Positions 11,301 to 22,526 of a stretch of DNA of 64,000 nt are shown here, one piece after another; within the stretch, counting starts at the first letter, position 1, and the number at the start of each line of letters is the position of its first letter. Location of the stretch: NCBI GenBank assembly GCA_028538565.1, contig JAPQWN010000009.1:33706576-33770575 (forward strand), read 5' to 3'. Source of the stretch: Umbellularia californica. Lineage: Eukaryota > Streptophyta > Magnoliopsida > Laurales > Lauraceae. The position numbers were made by a program, and so were the translations under genes. The notes under the pieces are model-generated. The model was not told the origin of the DNA. It saw nothing but the letters and a program-made list of their open reading frames with translations, and did no database searches.

Positions 11301-13159
11301 TGTTGACACCAAAAATGTCACTTTGCCTCTTCAACATCAAGAAAGCTGCATGAAGTCGCAACCTGCCATAAATAGGCAATGCAATTTCTCCAAAAAATCA
11401 AATCTTGTCAGAATCAAACAAAAACTGCAAGATCCTTCAAGATAGCCAAGAGAAGAGTACACATGAAGTTTCGGGCCATTTCAGAATCATTTGGCCTAAC
11501 TTCGCTTCTCCGACAGCTAAAATGGCGCTCCCGGCGGCAACATCATCGGAGACGTCAAAACTTCGATCAGAGCCTACGGATGACTCCAGCATGTCTCAAA
11601 AGGGCTCCATGCCAAATTTCAAGTCAAACCGACAACGTTTGACCCTCCATCAATGCTCGAGCAGCAAAATCAAGCCACCCGGCGGCGGGAACCACCGAAG
11701 CCTTCGCTCATCAAACCAAGTGCATGAGTGGCTTCAACATGCTTCCAAAAGGCTGCACGTCAAATTTCAGGTCATTCCGACAACGTTTGACCAGGTTTCG
11801 ATGCTTCGAGAGAAAATCAAGCCTACCGGCGGCGGAGCACCCCGGGACCATGACATCCAAAACGGAGCCATGGAACGTCTCAAAATGACTCCAATAGGCT
11901 CCCCGTCAAATTTCAGGTCAATCGGACATCGTTTGGCCACATATCAAAGCTCGGCATTTTCCCCGCAGCAAAATCAAGTGAAGCATCGACGGGACCCCAA
12001 ACGGCTTCAAAACTCAAACAAAAGCCTATGGTTGGTCTTATTTATTGCTCAGGAGGCTCCACCTCAAATTTCAGGTCATTCCGACATCGCTTGACCAAGT
12101 TTCAGCTTCTGGCGGAAAATCAGCAGCTCTACGCGACAAAGTCTTCGGCTTTCCCGGAAAATTGGAAACTTTGCACTCTAAAAATGCAAGGATTCTCATC
12201 AGGTTTTTCTACAGGGAAATCAAGCCAATAAATGAGAAAAAATGTCAAGAAAAATACAGAAGAAAACGGCGACGAAAAAGACTGCAAAACGGACCAAAAA
12301 AGGGGAAAAACCCCAGGGTCGCCGGCCCATGGTCGCCGGCGACCATGGAAGTCCGGGTCACCGGATTTTTCGCCGGTGACCCGTTTTTTCCGTCCCTTTT
12401 CGCGTTTTACGCGTTTTGGCCCCTGTGGTTCCCTGAAATTGTGATTTTTAGTGCTTTAAATTGACTCATATCCGACGACATCTCGGATCCGCCGTCAAAA
12501 GCATAAAATCATCATTGATCGCTCCAAGATCGCCAACCGGCTGACTAAGAAAGTGCACTTTCTGTCCGACCGATCGTGAAATCGACAAGACAGATGTCAC
12601 CAGCCCGCTGCTAGCTATCAATGTCTGAAGTTACATGTTCATCCGATGTCGATCAGCATGTAGATCCATCGATGATCATCGCCAGAAGAATTCCAGAAGA
12701 CACGGCATGGCCCGCGACTCTTCGACTGCTCGGCGACCATTTAATGCAGTTAATTGACTAGCTTTATTGCAGTTATTAATTCATTTCTTTGGACGGCCCA
12801 ATCAGAAGCAAGCATTCGGGAGTTACAAATCAAGAGATTCATGGCACTTAAACCTTGAAACTCCTCCCATCATGACGATTAAATGCCCTCAATCTCCATC
12901 GGCCAATCAGATTCAAGGAAAAAGGAGTTACAAAATCAAGAAATAAATCTTGTAACTCCTCTCATTAAAGCAATTAAAGCTCATAAACTCTCCTAAATGG
13001 CTACCAAAAGCCTATAAATAGGAGAGCATTCCATTGAAATCGGGATCAGAAAAAAAGAGATCGGATCGGAAAGAATCCAGAGAAAGAAAAAGAGAGAAAA
13101 ACTCTGCTGAAGTTCTGCACCGACCACCACTACAAGGTGACAAAAGTCCCTTGGGGGGC

Positions 13160-13193
<34 letters not shown>

Positions 13194-13844
13194 GGTCCTT
13201 GCCTTCTCCCGCCCGCTGCCTCCAATGGCTTAGACGTGGCTTTTCAGCCCGTCTACTTAGCTTTTTATTGGACATAGGACCTTCTCTTGGTCTTTGTCCT
13301 CTAAAAATCTGAGGTTATAGCCAAGCCAAGCGAATCAAGAGCATCCTCTGTTCTCATCTGCATGGATGATGGCGAAGCCCATACATGGCTTGCGACCGTC
13401 AATCTGAACGAGTCCCCCACAATCTCCTGAGAAGTTAGATCCTCCTTTTCTTGCTTTTCATTGTAGTTTGTATTTTTCTAAAAGAGACAAAAATCACAAC
13501 TCTTGTCTTTCATTATTGATGAGAATTATAAATCGGCTATAAACGCCAAAATCGGCTATAAATGCCAAACAAAATCGCCTTTCACGGCAAACCAAGAAAT
13601 GTCTCTTTTCTTAAATATTTGTGCAATGGAAAACTTGAAAGAAGTTGATTTCCTTTTTACTTGCGAAGGTTGATCTCCGTATTACCATTTGCAATTCCAA
13701 GTAAAATAGAAAATCTGGCACACCCACATAAAAGAAATGTTGATGCACGCTTCATGCCCCCCGGGCGCGAAAGGGCCGGACCCGACGGACTCCCACGTCC
13801 GCCGACCCCGGTAGCACCCACGGCATTCGGAGCGCGTTCCATCA
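11301..13844 (+). repeat. 5' LTR of element A
   Basis: 2,544 bp, TGTTGACACC...CCATCA. The 5' half is a U3 tandem array of ~150-bp degenerate units (about 11460-12110). It is followed by a GC-rich palindromic cluster (12300-12390), a TATA box (13013-13020), a run of 31 C (13161-13191) and the TATAAACGCC-type repeats (13530-13575). Long open frames across the U3 array are not genes. Confidence 0.95.
13013..13020 (+). promoter_or_regulatory. TATA box of element A 5' LTR
   Basis: TATAAATA followed by GG, in the sequence CCTATAAATAGGAGAGC. It is conserved in all four Tat LTRs here (also 53414-53421, and reversed at 19580-19587 and 40223-40230). The R region should start about 30 bases downstream. 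Confidence 0.7.
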
Positions 13845-13847
13845 AGC

Positions 13848-13866
13848 TGGCACACCCGGTGGGACT
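13848..13866 (+). other. primer-binding site of element A
   Basis: TGGCACACCCGGTGGGACT begins three bases after the LTR. The same word is found in reverse beside the 5' LTR of element B. It starts with TGG as all tRNA-primed sites do; I could not name the tRNA. Confidence 0.75.
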
Positions 13867-15504
13867 CGTTCATTTGAGAACACGGTGCTCGGAAATGAAA
13901 TATTTGCATATCATACTTTTTGCTCTGTGCTTATACTTCTTTTCCGGATTCCCTAGCTACTTTCTAGCTGGTAGCCTATGTTGGATTTTGCATCCTAAAA
14001 AAAATGAGATGGGATTTTTTGGAAATTTCTATTTCTTTGAGATTGTTTCCACTCTTTCTCTTTTCAAAAAAAAAATTAGTTTTCTTAGTTTGAATTCAAA
14101 ATTGAGAAACTTTGATCCTCTCCTATGGTTCGTGTGCTCGCGGAAATCGTTGAGCCCGTCCGAAATGGGTTTTGGGCCATCGTTTCTCTTCGATGAGTTC
14201 ATTAGAGATTTTAAAAAAAAATCAGTTTTCTCATTTTGGATTCAAAATTGAGAAACTTTGATCCTTTCTCTTCTGGGCATGTGTGCTCGCGGAAATCGTT
14301 GAGCCCGTGTTCGGATCGAGGATTGGGCCATCGTTTCTCTTCGATGAGTCTATCAGGGGTCTAAAAAAATTTTAATAAATAAATAAAAAGACATAGACCA
14401 CTAAGGTTAAACCAATTGCGTTCTCTGATCACGATTGACTGTTCTAGGCAAGGGTCCTCCAAACGGGTTCATTAAGTAATCCTACCCTTACCTGGGGGCA
14501 ATTCTATCAATTGAGGTTTCATAAGACCGGGTTAGGAGGCCTATGTATTCTCTCGTCTTTAAATCTTAAAAAATTAAAAAAAAATTAAAAAATAAAAAAA
14601 AAAGATTTTCAAAAAAAAAATCTTAAACAAAAAAAAAAACATCAAAATTAAAAATAAAAAAATAAAAAAAAAAAAAAAAAAAGATTTTCAAAAAAAAATC
14701 TTAAAATAAAAAATCTTCAAAAAAAAATAAAAAATAAAAAATCTTTAAAAAAAATATTTAAAAAAAATAATAATAAAAAAATAAAAATAATAAAATAAAA
14801 AAAAATCATTTCAAAAAAAAATCTTCAAAAACTCGTCACTTTTGATTTCAGATCTGAGAAATTTTGGTTTCTTCTTTTCTGAGCACTGGCACTCGCGGAA
14901 ATCGCCGAGACCGTGTTTAGATTGGAATACCATTTGCTCTCCTTGATGGAACCAATCTTGACATTTCAAAAAAAACTCGTCACTTTTGGATTCAGATTCG
15001 AGAAATTGTGGTCCCTTTCCTTCTGAGTACTGGCGCTCGCGGAAATTGTTGAGCCCGTATTTGAATCGGAATGCCACCTGCTCTCTTTGACGAATCCATT
15101 TCTGACCTTTCAAAAAAGAGAATCCCATCTCATGGATGCGATTTCCAACATTTGTGCCTAGCAATACTGGTACGCCCTTTCAGGGTCTACTGTATCTGTG
15201 ACCGGCACATTTGTAACTCCTACCTTATATTCTTCTTATCTCGAGCAAGCTCCGCTTCTCGATAAGTCGAATTTAGGTATACAATTGCTTCTAGCAGTCA
15301 TTGGAACGCTCATTTCGAGCCTACCATGCTTGCAACCAGAACAATTGTACCCTCTATGGCTTTTTGCCTTCTTCATATTGCTTGGGACATGTCCCTTGAG
15401 CGATTTGAAAAGACAAAATCATAGAATTCCCCATTTTATGATCATTATATTCTTGTGATTACTAATGGATGTGGTCTTGTTTCAGAACTTTTTCGAAACT
15501 AACA
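13867..15504 (+). other. long 5' leader of element A
   Basis: Non-coding. Degenerate repeats of a GAGAAACTTTGATCCT...GAGCCCG...CATCGTTTCTCTTCGATGAG unit occur at about 14090-14350 and in altered form at 14840-15110, separated by an A-rich tract (14560-14830). A good splice-acceptor context (TACTAAT ... TTGTTTCAG) ends at 15485, 20 bases before the gag start; no convincing donor was found. Confidence 0.7.
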
Positions 15505-18500
15505 ATGGCAGCCTTAACCATTATCTTTGATGAAAACAAGCACCAACTCATGCTTCAACAGAAGCAAACCGAGAGCACTTACAAGCGCCCTGACAGCTGC
15601 CGAAGCGTCAACTCCCTCGGCAACTCTCTGAACTCCGGGTCGACCTCGACTCCCCGGACCATCGTCTTCGGGACACTGGGACCATTCCCACTTCCCGAAG
15701 AACAAGCTGCTCCTGCCAAAAAGCAGAAGATCCCCTCTCAACGTGTCACTCTCGTCACACCAAAGGTGAGTGCCCAAAAGCCCGAAGCCCGCGGCACCCC
15801 CGCGAAGCCTCGACCAACAACCAACCAGGTCTACCCTAAGACTTGGTCTCCAAGACCTTCCCCAAAACAAAGAAGGTCTCAAACCTCCACCAAGCCAGCA
15901 TACCTGGCCCCGCTCAAGGAGAACCAGTTCTACCCTCTTGCCTACATGAAAGAGGAGAGACCCATCCCCAACTTGACTCCCAAGTCAACCCAGCATGAAC
16001 CGGCTTGCTCCCACAAGCCCAGAATCAGATCACGCATCACCAGGCCTCTACAAGCACCTGCCAAGGCCTACACTCCTTCAGTTCGACCCTTCATCTCTAC
16101 AGGGGCCGAACTCGAAAGGTTCAAAGCTTCACTACAACAGGCAAAGGACCGGGTCCGTATCCTGTCCTTGCCTAGCTACAAAGAAGACAGGCTCGGCTGC
16201 TGTGCCCGAGGGAGCACATCCTTCATCGTCAGAGCCCAGCCAGACCTGACCGAAGCTCAAATCGCTCGTCGAGCACGCCGCCGTGCGTCATATCAACAAA
16301 AGAGACTAGAGAAGCAACGGACCCAGCCTCCTACACTTCAAGTCTCCCACAAATGGGTCGAAAAAGAAAGACCCGACCAAGTTGCTGCCGTCCATATGGT
16401 TGGAAAAACCAGAAGACGCCAAAAGTCAGCATAAAAAATCCATGTCCGACGTCCGGTGACCCGTAGCGTCACCAGGACACAAGGACATCCCGAAGAATCT
16501 CCTGCCCCTTCCAGCCAAGGACGGGAGAGTAATCCTTCATCAAGCTCTTCATAAAAAAGCATGAGCCTCAGCTCAGTCATCAGGACGGTTTCTTCGTTTG
16601 AATCCCGAGGGATGAACGTCTTGGCTACAAGTTCTGAGCCACCACCTCAGAATCCACCTCAAGATGATGCACTCACACGCATCCAGCAGTTGGAACAAGG
16701 CCAGCAGAGGATTGAAACTCTGATGGAAAACCTTCTCCTTGTTGTCCAAAATCAGGTGAACAATGAGCCTCCTCCGAATCATAGCAATAACGAGGGAAAT
16801 GGAGAAGAAAATGAGTCACGCGCCCTTACCAAAAAGGACGTAAACAGTATCCTCGCCAAAGCAAAAGAAGAGGATATACTCAAGGAGCATGGGATCAAGC
16901 CACCATATCCTTTATGGATGGACTCGGTCCCGTTCCCCACAAAATTCAAACATCCTACTCTCCAAACATATACGGGGAAATGATCAGCCAGACAGCACGT
17001 CATCCACTTCAAGATTTTGACGGGAGCTATCGCGGATCAAGATGCACTCAAGATCCGCCTCTTTGCAAGTACCCTAAAAGGTACGGCCTTCGATTGGTAC
17101 TCCACTCTTCCGGAGAACTCCATTCAGAACTGGGCTATGCTAGAGACACGCTTCCTGATCCACTTCCAAGGTGAGGATCATCCTGTTACTATGGCTCAGC
17201 TCTGCAGCCTAAAACAGGGAGAGAATGAGTCAACTTATGACTTCATTCACAAGTGGAAAGCAATGGCATACAAATGTTCAGATGTATTGCTACAGGCGTC
17301 GCTAGTCGACATTTGCCGAAACAACATGAGAGCTAGAATCCGCTCCATGATCATCGGCAACAAATCAAAAAACCTGGGAGAACTCCTGGAAGCATCTATG
17401 GAAGCTGAAACGGTGATTAAAGACCTCAACAGTCAGAAGTCATCAAGAAAAGAGTCAACCGCCGTTGTAACCTCTAAACCAAAGAAGAAAGAGGTCCTCA
17501 ATGTGCAAACCAAGTCAGCTCCTCAGCAACCAAAGAAAGCTGAAAACAAAACTGCAGGTAAAAGGCCTGAACTCTCTGATGCCTTCAAGGAACGTGTAGA
17601 AAAGAAATATCCGTTCGATGAAGACGTTGAAGAAATCTTTGAGGCTCTCCTAGCAAATGGCAAACTCATTTTACCAGAGCCCAAAAGACCGGGAGATGTT
17701 GGCAAAACCAATGATCCTCGGTACTGTCCATACCACCAGATGGTCTCGCATCCTCTCAATCAATGCTTTGTTGTGAGAGAGAAGATAAACGAGATGTGGA
17801 AAAACGGAGTCATCACCTTTGACAAAAACTATGGGACTGCCTCCGTCAACATGGTGTCATGTGGACAAACACCAAAATCACCGAAGAAGAAGATCACTAC
17901 TTCCTTCAAGGTGATAAAAAGAATTCAAACGTCCGAAGTGTTGGTTCCTTGCCCGACACCAGACGGACAACCCATATGGGTACAACCCGATCTCCTGGAA
18001 GATGAAAACTGGGAGATCGTAAAAACAAAGCCGACAACTCAATAGCGAAGGCAGGCTAGGAAACATCTCCTCAGGCTCAAACGGCAAGAGAAGACCCAGC
18101 CAAAACAAGAAGTCCATGAAAAGGCAGAGGCCTCCTCTACCACTTCACTCGGCGCAACAAAAACGTCCCTTCCAGAGACTTCAAAGGCGGTAAGAAACTT
18201 CACCCTCAGTGATTTCATGCCACCTCAATTCAAAAAAGAAGCCATGCAGGGGGCATCATACTCTTGCAACTCGGTAGTTGGATTCTCCATTGATGGATAC
18301 GAGTCCAGCGACACCGATGATGGATTCGAGTCCGGCTACACCGATGAGTGGGAAGAATCCCTTGAAACAGGAGAATATCTCTCCGATGAAGAATGGGTTC
18401 CTGAAACTCACCGTATGCCAGTAATCTGGTATAACCCTTTGCAACCACAAGGATCCTGGTCTGATGATGAAGAAGATCAAGTGGCTGCACAAGAAGATGC

Positions 18501-18766
18501 TGTTAACCCAACACCTGTCATTGCTCCAGTGGAAATCAACTATGTTGAGCCACACGGAGAAGACGAAGAAGAGGATCTGGCTCCCATGCCTGATCTTGAA
18601 GAATATGCAAGGATCTTGCAGCGTCTCGCTCTAGAACAAGAGCAAGATCGTGTTAACGAGCCTCCTCGCAACCCAGAGCATGAAGTCCCTGAAGATAATC
18701 AGGTACATCCACCCTTAACTCCTGAAAATGGAGAACATTGCTGGATAGACGATCCTCTTACATCCG
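15505..18766 (+). pseudogene. gag of element A, 5' part (four stops, then interrupted by B)
   Basis: Starts at ATG 15505 (MAALTIIFDENKHQ). The single frame has stops at 16432, 16552, 16981 and 18043; element B has sense codons at each site. Parts: a long basic N-terminal segment; a helical EQGQQRIETLMENLL region; the Retrotrans_gag core (FDWYSTLPENSIQNW, about 16930-17340), which builds the particle; a Cys/His motif YCPYHQMVSHPLNQC (about 17724-17768) that may bind nucleic acid; and an acidic C-terminal region. Element B cuts the frame at 18766, and it resumes in phase at 41983. Confidence 0.9.
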
Positions 18767-21334
18767 TGATGGAACGCGCTCCGAGGCGCCGTTGGGGCGG
18801 CTACCGGGGTCGGCGGAACGTGGGAGTCCGTCGGGTCCGGCCTTTTCGCGCCCTGGCGGGCCTGAAGCGTGCATCAACATTTTTTTGTGGGTGGGTGTGC
18901 CAGATTTTCTATTTTACTTGGAATTGCAAGTGGTAATCCGGAGATCAACCTTCGCAAGTAAAAAGGAAATCAACTTCTTTCAAGTTTTCCATTGCACAAA
19001 TATTTAAGAAAAGAGACATTTTCTTAGTTTGCCGTGAAAGGCGATTTTGTTTGGCATTTATAGCCGATTTTGGCGTTTATAGCCGATTTACAATTCTCAT
19101 CAATAATGAAAAAGACAAGAGTTGTGATTTTTGTCTCTTTTAGAAAAATACAAACTACAATGAAAAGCAAGAAAAGGAAGATCTAACTTTTCAGGAGATT
19201 GTGGGGGACTCGTTCAGATTGACGGTCGCAAGCCATGTATGGGCTTCGCCATCATCCATGCAGATGAGAACAGAAGATGCTCTTGATTCGCTTGGCTTGG
19301 CTATAACCTCAGATTTTTAGAGGACAAAGACCACGAGAAGGTCCTATGTCCAATAAAAAACTAAGTAGACGGGCTGAAAAGCCACGTCTAAGCCATTGGA
19401 GGCAGCGGGAGAAGACAAGGACCTTGGGGGGGGGGGGGGGGGTACCCCCCAAGGGACTTTTGTCACCTTGTGGTGGTGGCCGGTGCAGAACTTCAGCAGA
19501 GTTTTTCTCTCTTTTTCTTTCTCTCAGATCTCTTTCTGATCTTTTTTTTTCTGATCCTGATTTCAATGGAATGCTCTCCTATTTATAGGCTTTTGGTAGC
19601 CATTTAGGAGGGTTTATGAGCCTTAATGGCTTTAATGGGAGGAGTTACAAGATTTATTTCTTGATTTTGTAACTCCTTTTTCCTTGAATCTGATTGGCCG
19701 ATGGAGATTAAGGGCTTTTAATCACCTTAATTACCATAATGGGAGGAGTTTCATGGTTTAAATGCCATGAATCAATTGACTTGTAACTCCCAAATGCTTG
19801 CTTCTGATTGGGCCGTCCAAAGAAATGAATTAATGACTGCAATAAAGCTAGTCAATTAACCACATTAATTGGTCGCTGAGCAGTCGAAGAGTCGCGGGCC
19901 GTGCCGTGTCTTCTGGAATTCTTCTGGCCATGATCATCGATGGATCTTCATGCTGATCGACATCGGATGAACATGTAACTTCAGACATTGATAGCTAAGA
20001 GCGGGCCGGTGACATCTGTCTTGTCGATTTCACGAACGGTCGGACAGAAAGTACACTTTCTTGGTCAGCCGGTTGACGATCTTGGAGCGATCAATGATGA
20101 TTTTATGCTTTTGACGGCGGATCCGAGATGTCGTCGGATATGAGTCAATTTAAAGCACTAAAAATCACATTTTCAGGAAACCACAGGGGCCAAAGTGCGC
20201 GAAACGCGAAAAAAGATGGAAAAACGGGTCACCGGCGGAAAATCCGGTGACCCGGACCTCCATGGTCGCCGGCGACCATGGGCCATGGTCGCAGGGGCCT
20301 GCGACCCTGGGGGAATTTTCCCCTTCGGAGCCCGTTTTGCGGTCGTTTTGAGGTCTTTTTCGTCGCCGTTTTCTTCTGTATTTTTCCTGACATTTCTTCT
20401 CATTTATTGGCTTGATTTCCCTGTAGAAAACCTGATGAGAATCCTTGCATTTTTAGAGTGTAAAGTTTCCAATTTTCCGGGAAAGCCGAAGACTTTGTCG
20501 CGTAAAGCTGCTGATTTTCTGCCAGAAGCTGAAACTTGGTCAAACGATGTCGGAATGACCTGAAATTTGAGGTGAAGCCTCCTGAGCAATAAATAAGACC
20601 AACCATAGGCTTTTGTTTGAGTTTTGAAGCCATTTGGGGTCCCGTCGATGCTTCACTTGATTTTACTGCGGGGAAAATGCCGAGCTTTGATATGTGGCCA
20701 AACGATGTCCGATTGACCTGAAATTTGACGGGGAGCCTATTGGAGTCATTTTGAGACGTTCCATGGGCTCCGTTTTGGATGTCATGGTCCCGGGTTGCTC
20801 CGCCGCCGGTAGGCTTAATTTTCTCTCGGAGCATCGAAACCTGGTCAAACGTTGTCGGAATGACCTGAAATTCGACGTGCAGCCTTTTGGAAGCATGTGG
20901 AAGCCACTCATGCACTTGGTTTGATGAGCGAAGGCTTCGGTGGTTCCCGCCGCCGGGAGGCTTGATTTTGCTGCTCGAGCATTGATGGAGGGTCAAACGT
21001 TGTCGGTTTGACTTGAAATTTGGCATGGAGCCCTTTTGAGACATGCTGGAGTCATCTGTAGGCTCTGATCGAAGTTTTGACGTCTCCGATGATGTCGCCG
21101 CCGGGAGCACCATTTTAGCTGTCGGAGAAGCGAAGTTAGGCCAAATGATTCTGAAATGGCCCGAAACTTCATGTGTACTCTTCTCTTGGCTATCTTGAAG
21201 GATCTTGCAGTTTTTGTTTGATTCTGACAAGATTTGGTTTTTTGGAGAAATTGCATTGCCTATTTATGGCAGGTTGCGACTTCATGCAGCTTTCTTGATG
21301 TTGAAGAGGCAAAGTGACATTTTTGGTGTCAACA
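18767..21334 (-). repeat. 3' LTR of element B
   Basis: 2,568 bp, about 99% like the 5' LTR by eye. The G run is 17 long (19426-19442) against 10 in the other copy. Confidence 0.95.
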
Positions 21335-21345
21335 AATGCCCCCTC
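21335..21345 (-). other. polypurine tract of element B
   Basis: The minus strand reads GAGGGGGCATT directly before the 3' LTR, identical to A. Confidence 0.75.
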
Positions 21346-21572
21346 GAGGAACAGCGACAAGTTGCTTGACTTTTGTAGTCGATGTGCCTCGAAGAGATTT
21401 TTGAAGGAGAGCTTGTGTCTTGACCAAGAGTCTTTGAGCAATCTTTCCTTTGGTATAGTAGCCTTTGAGCTTCCAGGGGAATTTTATGGTAGTGAAAGGA
21501 ATCACACACCATCTCGAGGCAAAGTTTTGAAGATGACATCAGGGATGTGGATTTGGGTTTCTGTTTTTGACC

Positions 21573-21735
21573 TTGTGACCTAACAAGCTGTATGTGGCAG
21601 GTTAGGGGGTCGGGTTTTGGTTTTGACCTTGTGACCCAACAAGCTGTATGCGGCAAGTTGGGGGATCATGATTTGGTTTTTGGTTTTGGTCTTGTGACCT
21701 AACAAGCTGTATGTGGCAAGTTAGTGGACCAGGAT
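21573..21735. repeat. three ~58-bp repeats upstream of the element B opposite-strand gene
   Basis: Starts at 21573, 21629 and 21692: TTGTGACCTAACAAGCTGTA, then TGTGGCAAGTT. Conserved in A. Confidence 0.85.
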
Positions 21736-22089
21736 TTGGTTTTTGGTCACTCTTTGGGACTGTGTGGGTCCATTGGAGTGGTTTGGATTTTTTTTTTGTG
21801 GAATGTCAATTTCAAGATTTTGGCTCAATTTGGTTTATGAGGCTGGATGGTTTGATTTTTGGAAGCTCATGGGGCTTGGAATTTTTTTTTTGTATGGTTC
21901 AATCAACTCAAAAGAGGCATGGAACCATTATTGTATGCTCTTGGTAAGAGGGATTTTTTTCCTGACTAAAAGCCCAAATTTTTTTTTTTTTTTTTTTTTT
22001 TTATAGTGCCTAGGTGGTCAAACCTGGCTCATATGGGCTAGCCCATGGGACCTTAAGCTTTTTAGGATGGCTTAGATCTCATGTGGGGC

Positions 22090-22330
22090 CATTTTTGTAA
22101 AGAATATCTAAAGATATCTCATTTGGATAGAGAATATCTAAAAATATCTTTATGGGAGAGAATCTCTCATATTCCCTTAATTTGGGAGAGAATATCTCAA
22201 GGTATCTTTGTTTTTGGGAAAGAATCTTCAATATCCTATTTTGTTGGAGAGAATCTCTCATTTGATTGATTTTGGGAGGAAATCTCTCAAAGGCATCTTT
22301 CTTTTTGGGAAAAAATCTTTCTAATTCCTT
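22090..22330. repeat. GAGAATCTCTC repeats upstream of the element B opposite-strand gene
   Basis: About eight degenerate ~30-bp units (AGAATATCTAAAGATATC, GGGAGAGAATCTCTCA). Each is a short palindrome-like word; possible promoter elements. Confidence 0.75.
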
Positions 22331-22402
22331 CTCTTTTGGTAAGGTTACTAATTAGTAACACTTACCTTTCTTCTTTGTTTCCTTCTTTGATTCGCTTTCT
22401 CC

Positions 22403-22410
22403 TATAAAAG
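22403..22410 (+). promoter_or_regulatory. TATA box of the element B opposite-strand gene
   Basis: TATAAAAG in TTTCTCCTATAAAAGCAAAGG, 117 bases before the ATG. Conserved in element A (50613-50620). The expected transcript would start near 22435 in a CTTTTGCAACAATCTC pyrimidine-rich stretch. Confidence 0.72.
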
Positions 22411-22526
22411 CAAAGGAAGGTAGGATCTCTTGCTCTTATTGCTTTCTTTTGCAACAATCTCAAGAGAGCTCCAAGGCCAAGAGTTTTTCTTCTTCAAGGA
22501 TCTTCAAGCTTTTTTCTTCTCCATCA

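Noticed and set aside
11405..12464. Long open frames across the LTR U3 (also at 20400-21230, 41043-41873 and 51781-52607)
   Set aside because: They follow the ~150-bp tandem units, occur on both strands and have no protein pattern; they are a by-product of repeat composition.
13012..13312. Proline- or glycine-rich open frames in the LTR
   Set aside because: They come from the C31/G17 homopolymers.
15469..15504. Upstream start for gag of A (MWSCFRTFSK)
   Set aside because: It overlaps the splice-acceptor-like signal; the ATG at 15505 has the better position and both elements share it. Not excluded.
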